Of a stretch of DNA of 64,000 bases, positions 8,224 to 18,517 are shown one piece after another. The first letter of the stretch is position 1. Each line of letters begins with the position of its first letter. The translations under genes were made by a program, and so were the position numbers. The notes under the pieces were generated by a model that was not told the DNA's origin, did no database searches, and saw nothing but the letters and a program-made list of their open reading frames with translations. The stretch covers positions 248,001 through 312,000 of the forward strand of contig NZ_JAPCKI010000004.1 in NCBI RefSeq assembly GCF_028680575.1. The letters run 5' to 3'. The stretch is from Acidovorax benzenivorans. Its GTDB lineage: Bacteria; Pseudomonadota; Gammaproteobacteria; Burkholderiales; Burkholderiaceae_C.

Positions 8224-11200
8224 TCAACCGACCCACTTGCGCGCGTTGCGCCAGATGCGCATCCAGGCGCTGTACTCCACCTTGTCTTCGCTCGTCCAGC
8301 TCATCTGCACATTGCGGAACACACGCTCGGGGTGCGGCATCATGGCCGTGAAGCGACCGTCCGCCGTGGTCACCGCCGTGAGGCCCCCAGCACTGCCGTT
8401 GGGGTTGAAGGGGTACTGATCCGTGGCGCGGCCATGGTTGTCCACGTAACGCATCGCTGCAATGGCCTTGTCTGCGTTGCCCCGGTACTTGAAGTTGGCA
8501 TAGCCCTCGCCGTGCGCCACCGCAATCGGCAGGCGGCTGCCCGCCATGCCTTGCAGGAACAGGCTGGGTGATTCGAGCACCTCCACCAGCGAGAGGCGGG
8601 CCTCGAAACGCTCGCTCTGGTTGGTGGTGAAGCGTGGCCAGTCCTGCGCGCCGGGGATGATGTCGGCCAGCTCGGCAAACATCTGGCAGCCGTTGCACAC
8701 GCCCAGGCCAAACGTGTCCGTGCGGCCGAAGAAGCCCTGGAACTGCGCGGCCAGCACGGGGTTGAACGTGATACTGCGCGCCCAGCCGATGCCCGCGCCC
8801 AGCGTGTCGCCGTAGCTGAAGCCGCCGCAGGCGACCACACCCTTGAAGTCTTCGAGCTTGACGCGGCCGGTCTGCAGGTCGGTCATGTGCACGTCGTAGG
8901 CCTCAAAGCCCGCCTCGGTAAAGGCGTAAGCCATTTCGATGTGCGAGTTCACGCCCTGCTCGCGCAGGATGGCGACCTTGGGTTTTGCCAAGTTGAGGAA
9001 CGGCGCGGCCACGTTATCAGCCGCATCGAACGTGAGGTGCACGTGCATGCCAGGATCGGTGGGCTCGCCCGCTGCGGCATGCTCGGCATCGGCATTGGCG
9101 GGGTTGTCGCGCTGCTGGCAGATCTTCCAGCTCACGGCGTCCCACACCTGGTGCAGATCGGCCAGCGGGGCGCTGAACACGGCCTTGGCATCGCGCCAGA
9201 CCTGGAGTTCGCCCTTGCCAGCGTCGATCTCAGACGATGCCGGGCGTGTCTTGCCCACAAAGTGGCAGAACTTGGACAGACCATGCGCACGCAAGGTTTG
9301 CATCACATCGTTGCGCTCGGCGGTGCGCACCTGCAGCAGCACGCCCAGCTCTTCATTGAACAGGGCCTTGAGGGTCAGCTCATCACGGCGCGCGCCCACT
9401 TGGCCTGCCCAGTTCTTGGCATCGCCCGTGTCCATGCGGCTGTCGTTGATGCCATCCCCCTCGGTGACCAGCAGGTCCACATTCAGCGCCACACCCACAT
9501 GGCCTGCAAAGGCCATTTCGGCAGCCGCCGCCAGCAGGCCGCCATCGCTGCGGTCGTGGTAGGCCAGGATCTGGCCCTTGGCGCGCAGTGCATTCACGGC
9601 GTTGACGAGGTTGACCAGGTCCTTCGGATCGTCCACATCGGGCACCACGTCGCCGCTCTGATCCAGCGTCTGGCCCAGGATGCTGCCGCCCATGCGGTTC
9701 TGGCCCTTGCCCAGGTCGATCAACACCAGCGTGGTGTCTGTCTCGGTGGCGTTGAGCTGGGGGGTGAGCGTGCCACGCACGTCGGACAGCGAGGCAAACG
9801 CGCTCACGATCAGGCTGACGGGAGACGTGACCTTCTTCTTGTCCGAACCTTCGCTCCATTGCGTGCGCATCGACAGCGAATCTTTGCCCACGGGGATGGA
9901 CACGCCCAACGCGGGGCACAGCTCCATGCCCACGGCCTTCACGGTTTCGTACAGCGCGGCGTCTTCGCCCGGCTCGCCGCAGGCGGCCATCCAGTTGGCC
10001 GACAGCTTCACGCGCGGCAGCTCAATGGGCGCTGCCAGCAGGTTGGTGATGGCTTCCGCCACCGCCATGCGGCCCGACGCGGGCGCATTGATGGCGGCCA
10101 GCGGCGTGCGCTCGCCCATGCTCATCGCCTCGCCTGCAAAGCCCTTGTAATCGGCCAGCGTCACGGCGCAATCGGCCACGGGCACTTGCCAGGGGCCGAC
10201 CATCTGGTCACGGTGCGACAGGCCACCCACGGTGCGGTCGCCAATGGTGATGAGGAAGCGCTTGGACGCCACCGTGGGGTGGGCCAGCACGTCGATCACG
10301 GCCTTTTGCAGCGGCACGCCGGTCAAGTCCATCGGTGCGAATTCGCGCACCACGGTGGTCACGTCACGGTGCATCTTGGGCGGCTTGCCCAGCAGCACGT
10401 TCATGGGCATGTCCACGGGCAGCTTTTGGTCGCCTGCCGTGGCAGCTGGGTCGTGCAGCACCAGCTGGCGCTCTTCGGTGGCCGTGCCGATCACGGCAAA
10501 CGGGCAGCGCTCGCGCTCGCAGAAAGCCTGGAACAGGGGCAGCGACTCGGGCGCAATAGCCAGCACGTAACGCTCTTGCGACTCGTTGCTCCAAATTTCC
10601 TTGGGCGCCATGCCCGACTCTTCGAGCTGCACGGCACGCAGGTCAAAGCGTGCGCCCCGGCCTGCATCATTGGTCAGCTCGGGGAAGGCGTTGGACAAAC
10701 CGCCTGCACCCACGTCGTGGATCGCCAGGATGGGGTTGTCGGTGCCCTGCGCCCAGCAGTGGTTGATGACCTCTTGCGCACGGCGCTCGATCTCGGGGTT
10801 GCCACGCTGCACCGAGTCAAAGTCCAGCTCGGCCGCATTGGTGCCCGTGGCCATGGAGCTGGCGGCGCTGCCGCCCATGCCGATGCGCATGCCGGGGCCA
10901 CCCAGCTGGATCAGCAGCGAGCCTGCGGGGAATTCAATCTTCTTCGTCAGCTCGGCATCGATCACGCCCACGCCGCCCGCGATCATGATGGGCTTGTGGT
11001 AGCCGCGCTGCACGCCGCCGACGTTCTGCTCGTACTCGCGGAAGTAGCCGTTCAGGTTGGGACGGCCGAATTCGTTGTTGAACGCCGCGCCGCCCAAGGG
11101 GCCTTCGACCATGATCTGCAGCGGGCTGGCGATGTGCTCGGGCTTGCCCACGGTGCTGCCCCAGAGCTTGGACACCGTGAAGCCCGTCAGGCCCGCCTTG

Positions 11201-12231
11201 GGCTTGGAGCCCCGGCCGGTGGCGCCCTCGTCGCGGATCTCGCCACCCGCGCCGGTGGAAGCGCCGGGGAACGGGGAGATGGCCGTGGGGTGGTTGTGGG
11301 TTTCCACCTTCATCAGCACATGCTGGGTGACGCTACTCTTTTGATAGCTGCTAGCGCTTGATGAATCAGCGCCAGAGGCCATTTTGGCTACAAACCGCTC
11401 GACCAGGTGGCCTTCCATGACCGAGGCGTTGTCCGAATACGCGATCACCGTGTGCTGCGGCGCCAGCTGGTGCGTGTTGCGGATCATGCCGAACAGGCTC
11501 TTGTCCTGCGCCACGCCGTCGATGGTGAACTCGGCGTTGAAGATCTTGTGGCGGCAGTGTTCGCTGTTGGCCTGGGCGAACATCATCAGCTCCACATCGG
11601 TGGGGTTGCGCGCGAGGCCCGTGAAGGCGGTCACGAGGTAGTCGATTTCGTCATCGGCCAGGGCTAGGCCAAAGCGGGTGTTGGCAGCCTCGAGCGCAGC
11701 GCGGCCACCGGCCAGCACGTCCACATGCTCCATGGGCGCGGGCTGCAGTTCGGTGAACAGGGCGGCAGCGCCACTGCGGTCGGCCACCACCGATTCGGTC
11801 ATGCGGTCGTGCAGCAAGGCGGCCACCTGGGCCAGTTGCTCGGCAGTCAACTCTGGGGTCTTGCCCAGCAGGCCCGATTTCAGGCTGATGCGGTATTCGG
11901 TGATGCGCTCGACCCGGCGGATGGCGATGCCGCAGTTGCGGGCAATGTCGGTGGCCTTGGAGGCCCAGGGCGACAGCGTGCCCAGGCGGGGCGTAACAAA
12001 GAGCACGGCGCCATCTTCAGGGCCCGCATAGGGGTCGCCGTAGGTCAGCAGGGCCGCCAGGCGTTCTTGTTCAAACGGCGTGGGGGCCGCATCGGTGGCG
12101 ACCAGGTGCACGAAACGCGCCGCAATGCCACTGATCTTGGGGTGGATCGCCTCCAGGGCGGGTTGAAGTTGCTGGGCGCGGAAGGAGCTGAGGGCGTTGC
12201 CGCCCGCCAGCGTGGTCATGTGCAAGGTCAC
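8224..12231 (-). CDS. purL: phosphoribosylformylglycinamidine synthase
   Basis: A large single-chain PurL of about 1335 residues that makes FGAM from FGAR, glutamine and ATP in purine synthesis. Synthetase motifs include [28 protein letters not shown] and the second half [16 protein letters not shown]-like region. The C-terminal class I glutaminase has the nucleophile Cys in GVCNGCQM and His in AHGEGYANF. The start was set at GTG 12231 (reading (M)[13 protein letters not shown], as in relatives); ATG 12219 is possible. An interspersed element adds [14 protein letters not shown]-like residues near 279-298, just before KVETHNHPT. The gene is divergent from map. Confidence 0.95.
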   Translation of the reverse strand: MTLHMTTLAGGNALSSFRAQQLQPALEAIHPKISGIAARFVHLVATDAAPTPFEQERLAALLTYGDPYAGPEDGAVLFVTPRLGTLSPWASKATDIARNCGIAIRRVERITEYRISLKSGLLGKTPELTAEQLAQVAALLHDRMTESVVADRSGAAALFTELQPAPMEHVDVLAGGRAALEAANTRFGLALADDEIDYLVTAFTGLARNPTDVELMMFAQANSEHCRHKIFNAEFTIDGVAQDKSLFGMIRNTHQLAPQHTVIAYSDNASVMEGHLVERFVAKMASGADSSSASSYQKSSVTQHVLMKVETHNHPTAISPFPGASTGAGGEIRDEGATGRGSKPKAGLTGFTVSKLWGSTVGKPEHIASPLQIMVEGPLGGAAFNNEFGRPNLNGYFREYEQNVGGVQRGYHKPIMIAGGVGVIDAELTKKIEFPAGSLLIQLGGPGMRIGMGGSAASSMATGTNAAELDFDSVQRGNPEIERRAQEVINHCWAQGTDNPILAIHDVGAGGLSNAFPELTNDAGRGARFDLRAVQLEESGMAPKEIWSNESQERYVLAIAPESLPLFQAFCERERCPFAVIGTATEERQLVLHDPAATAGDQKLPVDMPMNVLLGKPPKMHRDVTTVVREFAPMDLTGVPLQKAVIDVLAHPTVASKRFLITIGDRTVGGLSHRDQMVGPWQVPVADCAVTLADYKGFAGEAMSMGERTPLAAINAPASGRMAVAEAITNLLAAPIELPRVKLSANWMAACGEPGEDAALYETVKAVGMELCPALGVSIPVGKDSLSMRTQWSEGSDKKKVTSPVSLIVSAFASLSDVRGTLTPQLNATETDTTLVLIDLGKGQNRMGGSILGQTLDQSGDVVPDVDDPKDLVNLVNAVNALRAKGQILAYHDRSDGGLLAAAAEMAFAGHVGVALNVDLLVTEGDGINDSRMDTGDAKNWAGQVGARRDELTLKALFNEELGVLLQVRTAERNDVMQTLRAHGLSKFCHFVGKTRPASSEIDAGKGELQVWRDAKAVFSAPLADLHQVWDAVSWKICQQRDNPANADAEHAAAGEPTDPGMHVHLTFDAADNVAAPFLNLAKPKVAILREQGVNSHIEMAYAFTEAGFEAYDVHMTDLQTGRVKLEDFKGVVACGGFSYGDTLGAGIGWARSITFNPVLAAQFQGFFGRTDTFGLGVCNGCQMFAELADIIPGAQDWPRFTTNQSERFEARLSLVEVLESPSLFLQGMAGSRLPIAVAHGEGYANFKYRGNADKAIAAMRYVDNHGRATDQYPFNPNGSAGGLTAVTTADGRFTAMMPHPERVFRNVQMSWTSEDKVEYSAWMRIWRNARKWVG
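11338..11394 (+). repeat. interspersed element, copy 2, in frame inside purL
   Basis: The plus strand reads TTTTGATAGCTGCTAGCGCTTGATGAATCAGCGCCAGAGGCC... to about 11394, the closest match to the family consensus in this window. Read in purL frame (minus strand) it encodes about 19 residues, rich in Ser and Ala, without a stop. Confidence 0.85.
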
Positions 12232-12368
12232 GGTAGCGGCCTGTTGGGGGGTGTCAGGGGTAGAGGGTGGCTCCGGGCGCCAGCGTGCAACCAGCACCGG
12301 AGCTCTCCATTTTACCGGGCATGGCCCGGTCGCCTGCGCAGCCGGGGGCCCAATGGGATAATTGCAGC

Positions 12369-13184
12369 ATGAGCATCACCATCAAAAGCGCCGAGGACAT
12401 CGAGGGCATGCGCCTAGCCTGCCGTCTGGCCTCCGAAGTGCTGGACTACATCACGCCGCACATCAAGCCCGGCATCACCACCAAAGAGATCGACCGCCTG
12501 GGCGCCGAATGCATGGCCCAGCAAGGCACCATCTCAGCCACCGTGGGCTACCAGCCGCCTGGTTATCCGCCCTACCCGGCTTCGCTGTGCACCTCGGTCA
12601 ACCACGTGGTGTGCCACGGCATCCCCAACGACAAACCGCTCAAGAAGGGCGACATCGTCAATGTGGACGTGACCGTGATCACCAAGGACGGCTGGTACGG
12701 CGACAACAGCCGCATGTTCCTGATCGGCGAGTGCTCGATCGCCGCCAAGCGCCTGTCGGCACTGACCTTCGAGGCCATGTGGCATGGCATCGTGCAGGTC
12801 AAGCCCGGCGCCCGCCTGGGGGATATCGGCCACGCGATCCAGAAGTTTGCCGAAGGGCATGGCTTCTCGGTGGTGCGCGAGTTCTGCGGCCACGGAATTG
12901 GCAAGAAGTTCCACGAAGAGCCCCAGGTACTGCACTACGGCAAACCCGGCACGCTAGAAGAACTGGTGCCCGGCATGATGTTCACCATCGAGCCCATGAT
13001 CAACGCAGGCCGCCGCGAGGTGAAGGACTTTGGCAACGACGGCTGGACCATCGTGACCAAGGACCACAGCCTGTCGGCCCAGTGGGAGCACACCGTGCTG
13101 GTCACGCCCACGGGGTACGAGGTGATGACGCTGTCGGCGGGCTCGCCACCACTGCCGCCGTTTGTGACCGCTACGACCACCTGA
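12369..13184 (+). CDS. map: type I methionine aminopeptidase
   Basis: 271 residues; removes the initiator methionine from nascent proteins. The pita-bread metal ligands are visible: Asp in VNVDVTV, Asp in GDNSRMF, His in [13 protein letters not shown], Glu in FTIEPM, and Glu in [13 protein letters not shown] carries the substrate-binding His. The ATG at 12369 gives the usual [15 protein letters not shown] start. The 137 bp upstream, shared with purL, must hold divergent promoters. The C-terminal tail of about 20 residues (SAGSPPLPP...) is longer than in E. coli Map. Confidence 0.95.
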   Translation: MSITIKSAEDIEGMRLACRLASEVLDYITPHIKPGITTKEIDRLGAECMAQQGTISATVGYQPPGYPPYPASLCTSVNHVVCHGIPNDKPLKKGDIVNVDVTVITKDGWYGDNSRMFLIGECSIAAKRLSALTFEAMWHGIVQVKPGARLGDIGHAIQKFAEGHGFSVVREFCGHGIGKKFHEEPQVLHYGKPGTLEELVPGMMFTIEPMINAGRREVKDFGNDGWTIVTKDHSLSAQWEHTVLVTPTGYEVMTLSAGSPPLPPFVTATTT

Positions 13185-13279
13185 TCAGGCCCCGCGACGC
13201 CGATGCCCCCCCTTGACGCACCGGCGCTCGCACAACTCTTGCATGGCATTTTCATGGCCCCTACCTGCACACACCGACC

Positions 13280-15880
13280 ATGACTGAACTCCATGCCCTG
13301 CGAGATGCCTACCGCAGCGACAAGGCTGCCCTGCTGGCGGCCATGAAATCCACCGGTGCCTCCACGCGCGGCATCCGTGTGTTGCTGCGCAAACTGTCGT
13401 CGCTGGCGGGCAACCTGCTGCAGACTTTGTGGCTGCGCGCCCAGTTGCCCGATGACATGGCCCTGGTGGCGGTCGGCGGCTTTGGGCGCGACCAACTGTT
13501 CCCATACTCCGATGTCGATGTCCTGCTGCTCTTGCCAGACGGCGCGGCACCCGAAACCGGCAGCGCATTGCGCACAAAGCTGGAAGGCTTTATCGGCAGC
13601 TGCTGGGACACGGGCCTGGAGATCGGGTCGAGCGTGCGCACCGTGGCAGAGTGCCTGGCCGAGAGCGCGGGCGATGTCACGGTGCAGACCTCGCTGCTCG
13701 AATCGCGGCTGGTCTGCGGCAATGCGGCGCTGTTTGCCGAATTCCAGCGCCAGTACCGCGCGCAAATGAACCCTGAGGCTTTCCTGGTGGCCAAGACGCT
13801 GGAAATGCGCCAACGCCACACGAAGTACGAGAACACGCCCTATTCGCTGGAGCCCAACTGCAAGGAATCCCCTGGAGGTCTGCGGGACCTGCAGATGATC
13901 CTGTGGGTGTCGCAGGCCGCCGGGTTAGGCAGCAACTGGAAGGAGCTGGCCGCCAGCGGCCTGGCCACCGCGTTCGAAATGCGCCAGATCGAGCGCAACG
14001 AGGCGCTGCTGTGCCTGATCCGCGCCCGCCTGCACGCAGCGGCTGGGCGGCACGAGGACCGCCTGGTGTTCGACCTGCAGACGGCGGTGGCCGAGTCGTT
14101 CTGCTATCGCTCACAGGCGCCTGATGGATCGCGCCTGCCGATGCGTGCCAGCGAAACGCTGATGCGCCGCTACTACTGGGCGGCCAAGGCGGTGTCGCAA
14201 CTCAGCCAGATCCTGCTGCTCAACATCGAAGAGCGCCTGAACCCGTCCACCCACGAGCCGCGTCCGATCAACGAGCGGTTCTTCGAGAAGGCGGGTCTGA
14301 TCGAGGTGGCCAGCGACGACCTCTACACCCGAGACCCCCATGCGATCCTGGAGACCTTTCTGCTCTACCAGACCACGGTGGGGCTCAAGGACCTGTCGGC
14401 ACGCACCCTGCGCGCGCTCTACAACGCACGCGGCGTGATGGACAGCGCCTTCCGGCGCGACCCGGTCAACCGCGATGCCTTCATGCGCATCTTGCAGCAG
14501 CCCTCAGGCATCACCCATGCCATGCGGCTCATGAACCAGACCTCGGTGCTGGGGCGCTATCTGTGGCCGTTTCGCCGCATCGTGGGGCAGATGCAGCATG
14601 ACCTGTTCCACGTCTACACGGTAGACCAACACATCCTGATGGTGCTGCGCAACGTGCGCCGCTTCTTCATGGCGGAGCATGCGCACGAATACCCGTTCTG
14701 CTCGCAGTTGGCGGGCGGGTGGGACAAGCCCTGGATTTTGTATGTGGCGGCGCTGTTTCACGACATTGGCAAAGGACGGGGTGGCGATCACTCGCAGATC
14801 GGCGCAGAGGAAGTACGGCGCTTTTGCCGCCAGCATGGCGTGGACCGCGAAGATGGCCGACTCATCGAGTTTCTGGTGCGCGAGCACCTGACCATGAGCA
14901 CCGTGGCGCAAAAGCAGGACCTGAGCGACCCCGATGTGATCGCCGCCTTTGCGCGCCGCGTGGGTAACGAGCGCAACCTCACGGCCATGTACCTGCTCAC
15001 TGTGGCGGATATCCGCGGCACCAGTCCCAAGGTCTGGAACGCCTGGAAGGGCAAGCTGCTGGAAGACTTGTACCGCGCCACGCTGCGCACCCTGGGCGGC
15101 CGCGCCCCTGATGCAGCCGCCGAAATCGAAGCCCGCAAGCGCGAGGCGCTGGTGCTGCTGGCGCTCAACGCCCTGCCCTTCGAGGCGCACAAGGCACTCT
15201 GGGCCACACTGGACGTGAGCTATTTCATGCGCCATGACGCCGCCGACATTGCCTGGCATACACGGCACCTGTCGCGCCATGTGGGCGCCACTCGGCCCGT
15301 GGTGCGCGCCCGCCAGTCACTAGCGGGTGACGGCCTGCAAGTGATGGTCTACGCTGCCGATCAGGCCGACCTGTTTGCGCGCATCTGTGGCTACTTCGAC
15401 CGCGTGGGCTTCAGCATCCTAGATGCGCGGGTGCACACCGCCAACAACGGTTATGCGCTGGACACCTTCCAGGTGGTGGCCTCTTCGGCATCGGAGCAGC
15501 CCGGGCACTACCGCGAACTGACCCACATGGTCGAGAGCGACCTGATGCGAGTGATCGAGGAAGGTGGCCCCTTGCCAGAGCCCACCCGCAAGCGCGTGTC
15601 ACGCCGGGTCAAGAGCTTTCCGGTGGCGCCCCGCGTTACCTTGCGGCCTGACGAAAAAGCGCAGCGTTGGCTGCTGGCGATCTCGGCCAGCGACCGTGCC
15701 GGCCTGCTCTACCTGGTGACACGCATCCTGGCGCAGCACCACCTGAGCGTGCAACTGGCCAAGGTCAGCACCCTGGGCGAACGGGTGGAGGACACGTTTC
15801 TCATCCAGGGCCCCGAACTGCAGAACAACGCCCGCCAGATCCAGATCGAGACCGAGCTGCTGCAGGAACTATCGTCCTGA
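13280..15880 (+). CDS. glnD: PII uridylyltransferase / uridylyl-removing enzyme
   Basis: 866 residues; senses glutamine and adds or removes UMP on PII. Domains in order: nucleotidyltransferase with GGFGRDQLFPYSDVDVLLL (about 55-75); a helical region; an HD hydrolase domain with FHDIGKGRGGDHSQIG (about 495) for deuridylylation; and two C-terminal ACT domains that bind glutamine (about 685 and 795 onward, LLAISASDRAGLLYLVTRIL). Its target GlnB is encoded 15 kb away at 31138-31476 with the modifiable Tyr. It lies 95 bp after map and is convergent with def. Confidence 0.95.
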   Translation: MTELHALRDAYRSDKAALLAAMKSTGASTRGIRVLLRKLSSLAGNLLQTLWLRAQLPDDMALVAVGGFGRDQLFPYSDVDVLLLLPDGAAPETGSALRTKLEGFIGSCWDTGLEIGSSVRTVAECLAESAGDVTVQTSLLESRLVCGNAALFAEFQRQYRAQMNPEAFLVAKTLEMRQRHTKYENTPYSLEPNCKESPGGLRDLQMILWVSQAAGLGSNWKELAASGLATAFEMRQIERNEALLCLIRARLHAAAGRHEDRLVFDLQTAVAESFCYRSQAPDGSRLPMRASETLMRRYYWAAKAVSQLSQILLLNIEERLNPSTHEPRPINERFFEKAGLIEVASDDLYTRDPHAILETFLLYQTTVGLKDLSARTLRALYNARGVMDSAFRRDPVNRDAFMRILQQPSGITHAMRLMNQTSVLGRYLWPFRRIVGQMQHDLFHVYTVDQHILMVLRNVRRFFMAEHAHEYPFCSQLAGGWDKPWILYVAALFHDIGKGRGGDHSQIGAEEVRRFCRQHGVDREDGRLIEFLVREHLTMSTVAQKQDLSDPDVIAAFARRVGNERNLTAMYLLTVADIRGTSPKVWNAWKGKLLEDLYRATLRTLGGRAPDAAAEIEARKREALVLLALNALPFEAHKALWATLDVSYFMRHDAADIAWHTRHLSRHVGATRPVVRARQSLAGDGLQVMVYAADQADLFARICGYFDRVGFSILDARVHTANNGYALDTFQVVASSASEQPGHYRELTHMVESDLMRVIEEGGPLPEPTRKRVSRRVKSFPVAPRVTLRPDEKAQRWLLAISASDRAGLLYLVTRILAQHHLSVQLAKVSTLGERVEDTFLIQGPELQNNARQIQIETELLQELSS

Positions 15881-15916
15881 GCCCACTTCACCACAGCCCC
15901 AGAGGGAGCACCAGGC

Positions 15917-16456
15917 TCAGTCGTCTTCAGTGGCACTGATCTCCGGGAATAGCACCTCCGTGAACCCGAACTGCGTGAAATCACGCACCCGCATGGGATA
16001 AAGCTTACCAATCAGGTGGTCGCATTCGTGCTGCACGACGCGGGCATGAAAGCCGTCCACCGTGCGGTCAATGGGATCGCCGTACAGGTCAAACCCCGTG
16101 TAGCGGATACGCGACCAGCGCGGCACCTTGCCACGCAGACCTGGCACGGACAGGCAGCCTTCCCAGTCCTCTTCTTCCTCAACACCCAGAGGGGTGATCA
16201 CCGGGTTGAGCAACACCGTGGGCGGCACGACCGGCCGGTCCGGGTAGCGTGGATTTAGGTCGTTGGAGCCAAAGATCACCAGCTGCATATCTACCCCAAT
16301 CTGCGGCGCGGCCAGCCCTGCTCCATTGACCGAGGCCATGGTCTCGAACATGTCGCGCACGAGCTGGTGCAATTCGTCGGTGTCAAACGCGGTGACGGGC
16401 TGAGCAACGCGCAACAAGCGGGGGTCGCCCATTTTCAAAATGGTGTGGATGGTCAT
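15917..16456 (-). CDS. def: peptide deformylase
   Basis: 179 residues. Removes the formyl group from nascent N-formyl-methionine, the step before Map, which lies close by. All three family motifs are present: [15 protein letters not shown] (the metal-binding Cys) and QHECDH (two metal His and the catalytic Glu). The ATG at 16456 gives [18 protein letters not shown], the usual start; the frame is open upstream but does not look conserved. Confidence 0.95.
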   Translation of the reverse strand: MTIHTILKMGDPRLLRVAQPVTAFDTDELHQLVRDMFETMASVNGAGLAAPQIGVDMQLVIFGSNDLNPRYPDRPVVPPTVLLNPVITPLGVEEEEDWEGCLSVPGLRGKVPRWSRIRYTGFDLYGDPIDRTVDGFHARVVQHECDHLIGKLYPMRVRDFTQFGFTEVLFPEISATEDD

Positions 16457-16600
16457 GAAACGATGGGCGCAGATGGGAAAAGCACGGGCCGCTCGCCAAG
16501 CAGCGGAGCGGCCAGCATAACGCGCCATACGGCCTGACGTTGCCGCACGGGTTTGTGAGTCGACCCACGCCGCTTGTGGATTCAGACCAGATTTTGTGTA

Positions 16601-16606
16601 TATAAT
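16601..16606 (+). promoter_or_regulatory. -10 element of the tRNA-Asn promoter
   Basis: A perfect TATAAT lies 12 bp before the first tRNA-Asn. No convincing -35 was found at 16-18 bp; TTCAGA at 16581-16586 is the nearest, with 14-bp spacing. Confidence 0.55.
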
Positions 16607-16617
16607 CTAAGTCTTGT

Positions 16618-16693
16618 TCCTCGATAGCTCAGTCGGTAGAGCGCCGGACTGTTAATCCGTAGGTCCCTGGTTCGAGCCCAGGTCGAGGAGCCA
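16618..16693 (+). tRNA. tRNA-Asn(GTT), copy 1
   Basis: 76 nt including the encoded CCA. The acceptor arms TCCTCGA and TCGAGGA pair fully, with G as discriminator. The D-loop contains AGTCGGTAGA, the anticodon loop reads CTGTTAA (GTT at 16651-16653), and the T-arm has GGTTCGAGCCC. A TATAAT precedes it. Confidence 0.97.
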
Positions 16694-16760
16694 AGAATTT
16701 GCAGGCCCTGCATGAGAAAAGCGGGGCCTTTCAATTAGTCAGTTGATAGATACCGATCAT

Positions 16761-16836
16761 TCCTCGATAGCTCAGTCGGTAGAGCGCCGGACTGTTAATC
16801 CGTAGGTCCCTGGTTCGAGCCCAGGTCGAGGAGCCA
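16761..16836 (+). tRNA. tRNA-Asn(GTT), copy 2
   Basis: Identical in sequence to the copy that ends 67 bp upstream, including the encoded CCA. The spacer has its own hairpin (AGGCCCTGC...GCGGGGCCTTT), which could be a processing signal or a weak terminator. Confidence 0.97.
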
Positions 16837-16841
16837 ATCAG

Positions 16842-16877
16842 AAAAAGCCCTGCATGTCATCCGTGCAGGGCTTTTTT
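16842..16877 (+). terminator. terminator after the tRNA-Asn pair
   Basis: AAAAAGCCCTGCA, a nine-base loop and TGCAGGGCTTTTTT form a 13-bp stem with a T run. It starts six bases after the second tRNA and ends about 70 bp before aat. Confidence 0.9.
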
Positions 16878-16950
16878 GTTGGCGAAGGCTGCCACCATCC
16901 CGGCCAGCAGGTGCATACCAGACAATAGTGTCTTTGTGACACACGCCCGC

Positions 16951-17706
16951 ATGCCCTCGCAACTGCCCTGGCTTGAACCCCACGACCCACTTCCCGCACC
17001 AAACCTTGCTTGGGGAGAAGGCGACCCCGCGCCGGGGCTGCTGGCCGCAGGGGGTGCACTGGACGTGACCAACCTTTGTGCTGCATATGCGCAGGGCACT
17101 TTCCCCTGGTACGGCCCAGGGCAGCCCATTCTGTGGTGGGCGCCTGATCCGCGCATGGTGCTGCCGGTACAGGCGTTCCGGCTGCACCGCTCTCTGCACA
17201 AAAAACTACAGGCGTTTCGCAGACAGGCAAATTGCGAAATCCGCATCGACAGCGCGTTCAAGGACGTCATCACTGCCTGCGCCACCAAAGAACGCGCGGG
17301 CCAGGCAGGCACCTGGATCGTGCCAGAGATGGTCAATGCCTACACCGACCTGCACCTGGCGGGCTATGCCCACAGCGTGGAAACCTGGGTGAACAATCAA
17401 CTGGTTGGAGGCCTGTACTGCGTGGCGCTGGGCCGCGCGGTGTTTGGGGAATCCATGTTTGCGCACATTACCGATGCCTCCAAGATCGCCCTGGCCGCTC
17501 TGGTCTGCCTGTGCCGCCGCCATGGCATCCCCATGATTGACTGCCAGCAAAACACGCAGCACCTGACCTCGCTGGGCGGACGGGAGATACCCCGGGCCGA
17601 TTTCCAGACCCATATAGACAAAGCGCGACAACAGCCGGCCGTCTCGTGGAGATTTGAGCCCGTATACTGGGACGAGCTGCTGCCCTCCAGGACCGCCCCG
17701 GCATGA
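16951..17706 (+). CDS. aat: leucyl/phenylalanyl-tRNA-protein transferase
   Basis: About 251 residues; moves Leu or Phe from tRNA to proteins with N-terminal Arg or Lys, marking them for ClpS/ClpAP. Family motifs are [64 protein letters not shown] and [15 protein letters not shown]. The ATG at 16951 ([10 protein letters not shown]) was chosen; the frame is open back to the terminator but the extra residues look unrelated. The stop overlaps the bpt start (ATGA), so the two are cotranslated. Confidence 0.94.
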   Translation: MPSQLPWLEPHDPLPAPNLAWGEGDPAPGLLAAGGALDVTNLCAAYAQGTFPWYGPGQPILWWAPDPRMVLPVQAFRLHRSLHKKLQAFRRQANCEIRIDSAFKDVITACATKERAGQAGTWIVPEMVNAYTDLHLAGYAHSVETWVNNQLVGGLYCVALGRAVFGESMFAHITDASKIALAALVCLCRRHGIPMIDCQQNTQHLTSLGGREIPRADFQTHIDKARQQPAVSWRFEPVYWDELLPSRTAPA

Positions 17707-18461
17707 CGCAACTCAACGACCTTCCACTGCAGACTCTGCAGTTTTATGCGACAGCCCCCTACCCCTGCAGCTACCTGCCGGACCGGCAGGCGCGATCACA
17801 GGTCGCCACCCCCAGCCACCTCATCCAGAGCGATCTGTATTCCGACCTCGTGGCCAAGGGGTTTCGCCGCAGCGGCATGTTCACCTACCGCCCCTATTGC
17901 GACGGATGCCAAGCCTGTACCCCGCTACGGGTCCTTGTCAACGAATTCAAACCCGATCGCAGCCAAAGGCGCGCTGCGGCGCGCCACGGCCAACTGCAGG
18001 CCCGGGTGCTGAGGCTGTGTTTTGTCCCCGAGCACTACCAGCTGTATTTGCGCTATCAGAATGGTCGCCATGCAGGCGGAGGCATGGACCACGACAGCAT
18101 CGATCAGTACACACAATTTCTGCTGCAAAGCAGGGTGAACTCAAGATTGGTGGAGTTTCGTGATACCGACGCATCGGGTGAGCCCGGCGCGCTCAAGATG
18201 GTCTCCATTCTCGATGTACTCGACGACGGCCTGTCTGCCGTGTATACGTTTTACGAGCCTGAACCCCATTGCAGCTACGGCACTTACAACGTCATGTGGC
18301 AGATTGCGCAAGCCCATGCGCTGGACCTGCCCCATGTGTACCTGGGGTACTGGATTGAAGCCAGCCCCAAGATGAACTACAAGACGCGCTTTCTACCTCA
18401 TGAAATCCGCACAGATGGGCAATGGCACCGGGTAACGGGTACTGGGCACACGAATCCCTGA
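17703..18461 (+). CDS. bpt: aspartate/glutamate leucyltransferase
   Basis: 252 residues; the bacterial relative of eukaryotic arginyl-transferase (ATE1 fold) that adds Leu to N-terminal Asp or Glu. The N-terminal Cys pair is in YPCSYLPDR and the second in [13 protein letters not shown]. The C-terminal half has [18 protein letters not shown] and [15 protein letters not shown]. The ATG overlaps the aat stop by four bases. Together with Aat it makes a complete N-degron labelling unit. ClpS is not in the window. Confidence 0.94.
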   Translation: MTQLNDLPLQTLQFYATAPYPCSYLPDRQARSQVATPSHLIQSDLYSDLVAKGFRRSGMFTYRPYCDGCQACTPLRVLVNEFKPDRSQRRAAARHGQLQARVLRLCFVPEHYQLYLRYQNGRHAGGGMDHDSIDQYTQFLLQSRVNSRLVEFRDTDASGEPGALKMVSILDVLDDGLSAVYTFYEPEPHCSYGTYNVMWQIAQAHALDLPHVYLGYWIEASPKMNYKTRFLPHEIRTDGQWHRVTGTGHTNP

Positions 18462-18517
18462 ATACGCGTTTACATTTCACAAGATAAAATGCAGCGGCCC
18501 TTTCACCGTAGCCGCTC

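Noticed and set aside
8887-11361. Very long open frame antisense to purL (over 800 codons)
   Set aside because: It lies opposite a clear purL and has the low-complexity His/Gly/Arg/Val composition of shadow frames in high-GC DNA. No domain was recognised.
16618-16836. tRNA-Asn pair as a genomic-island attachment site
   Set aside because: Core genes follow directly, and no integrase or further direct repeat of the tRNA end is seen.
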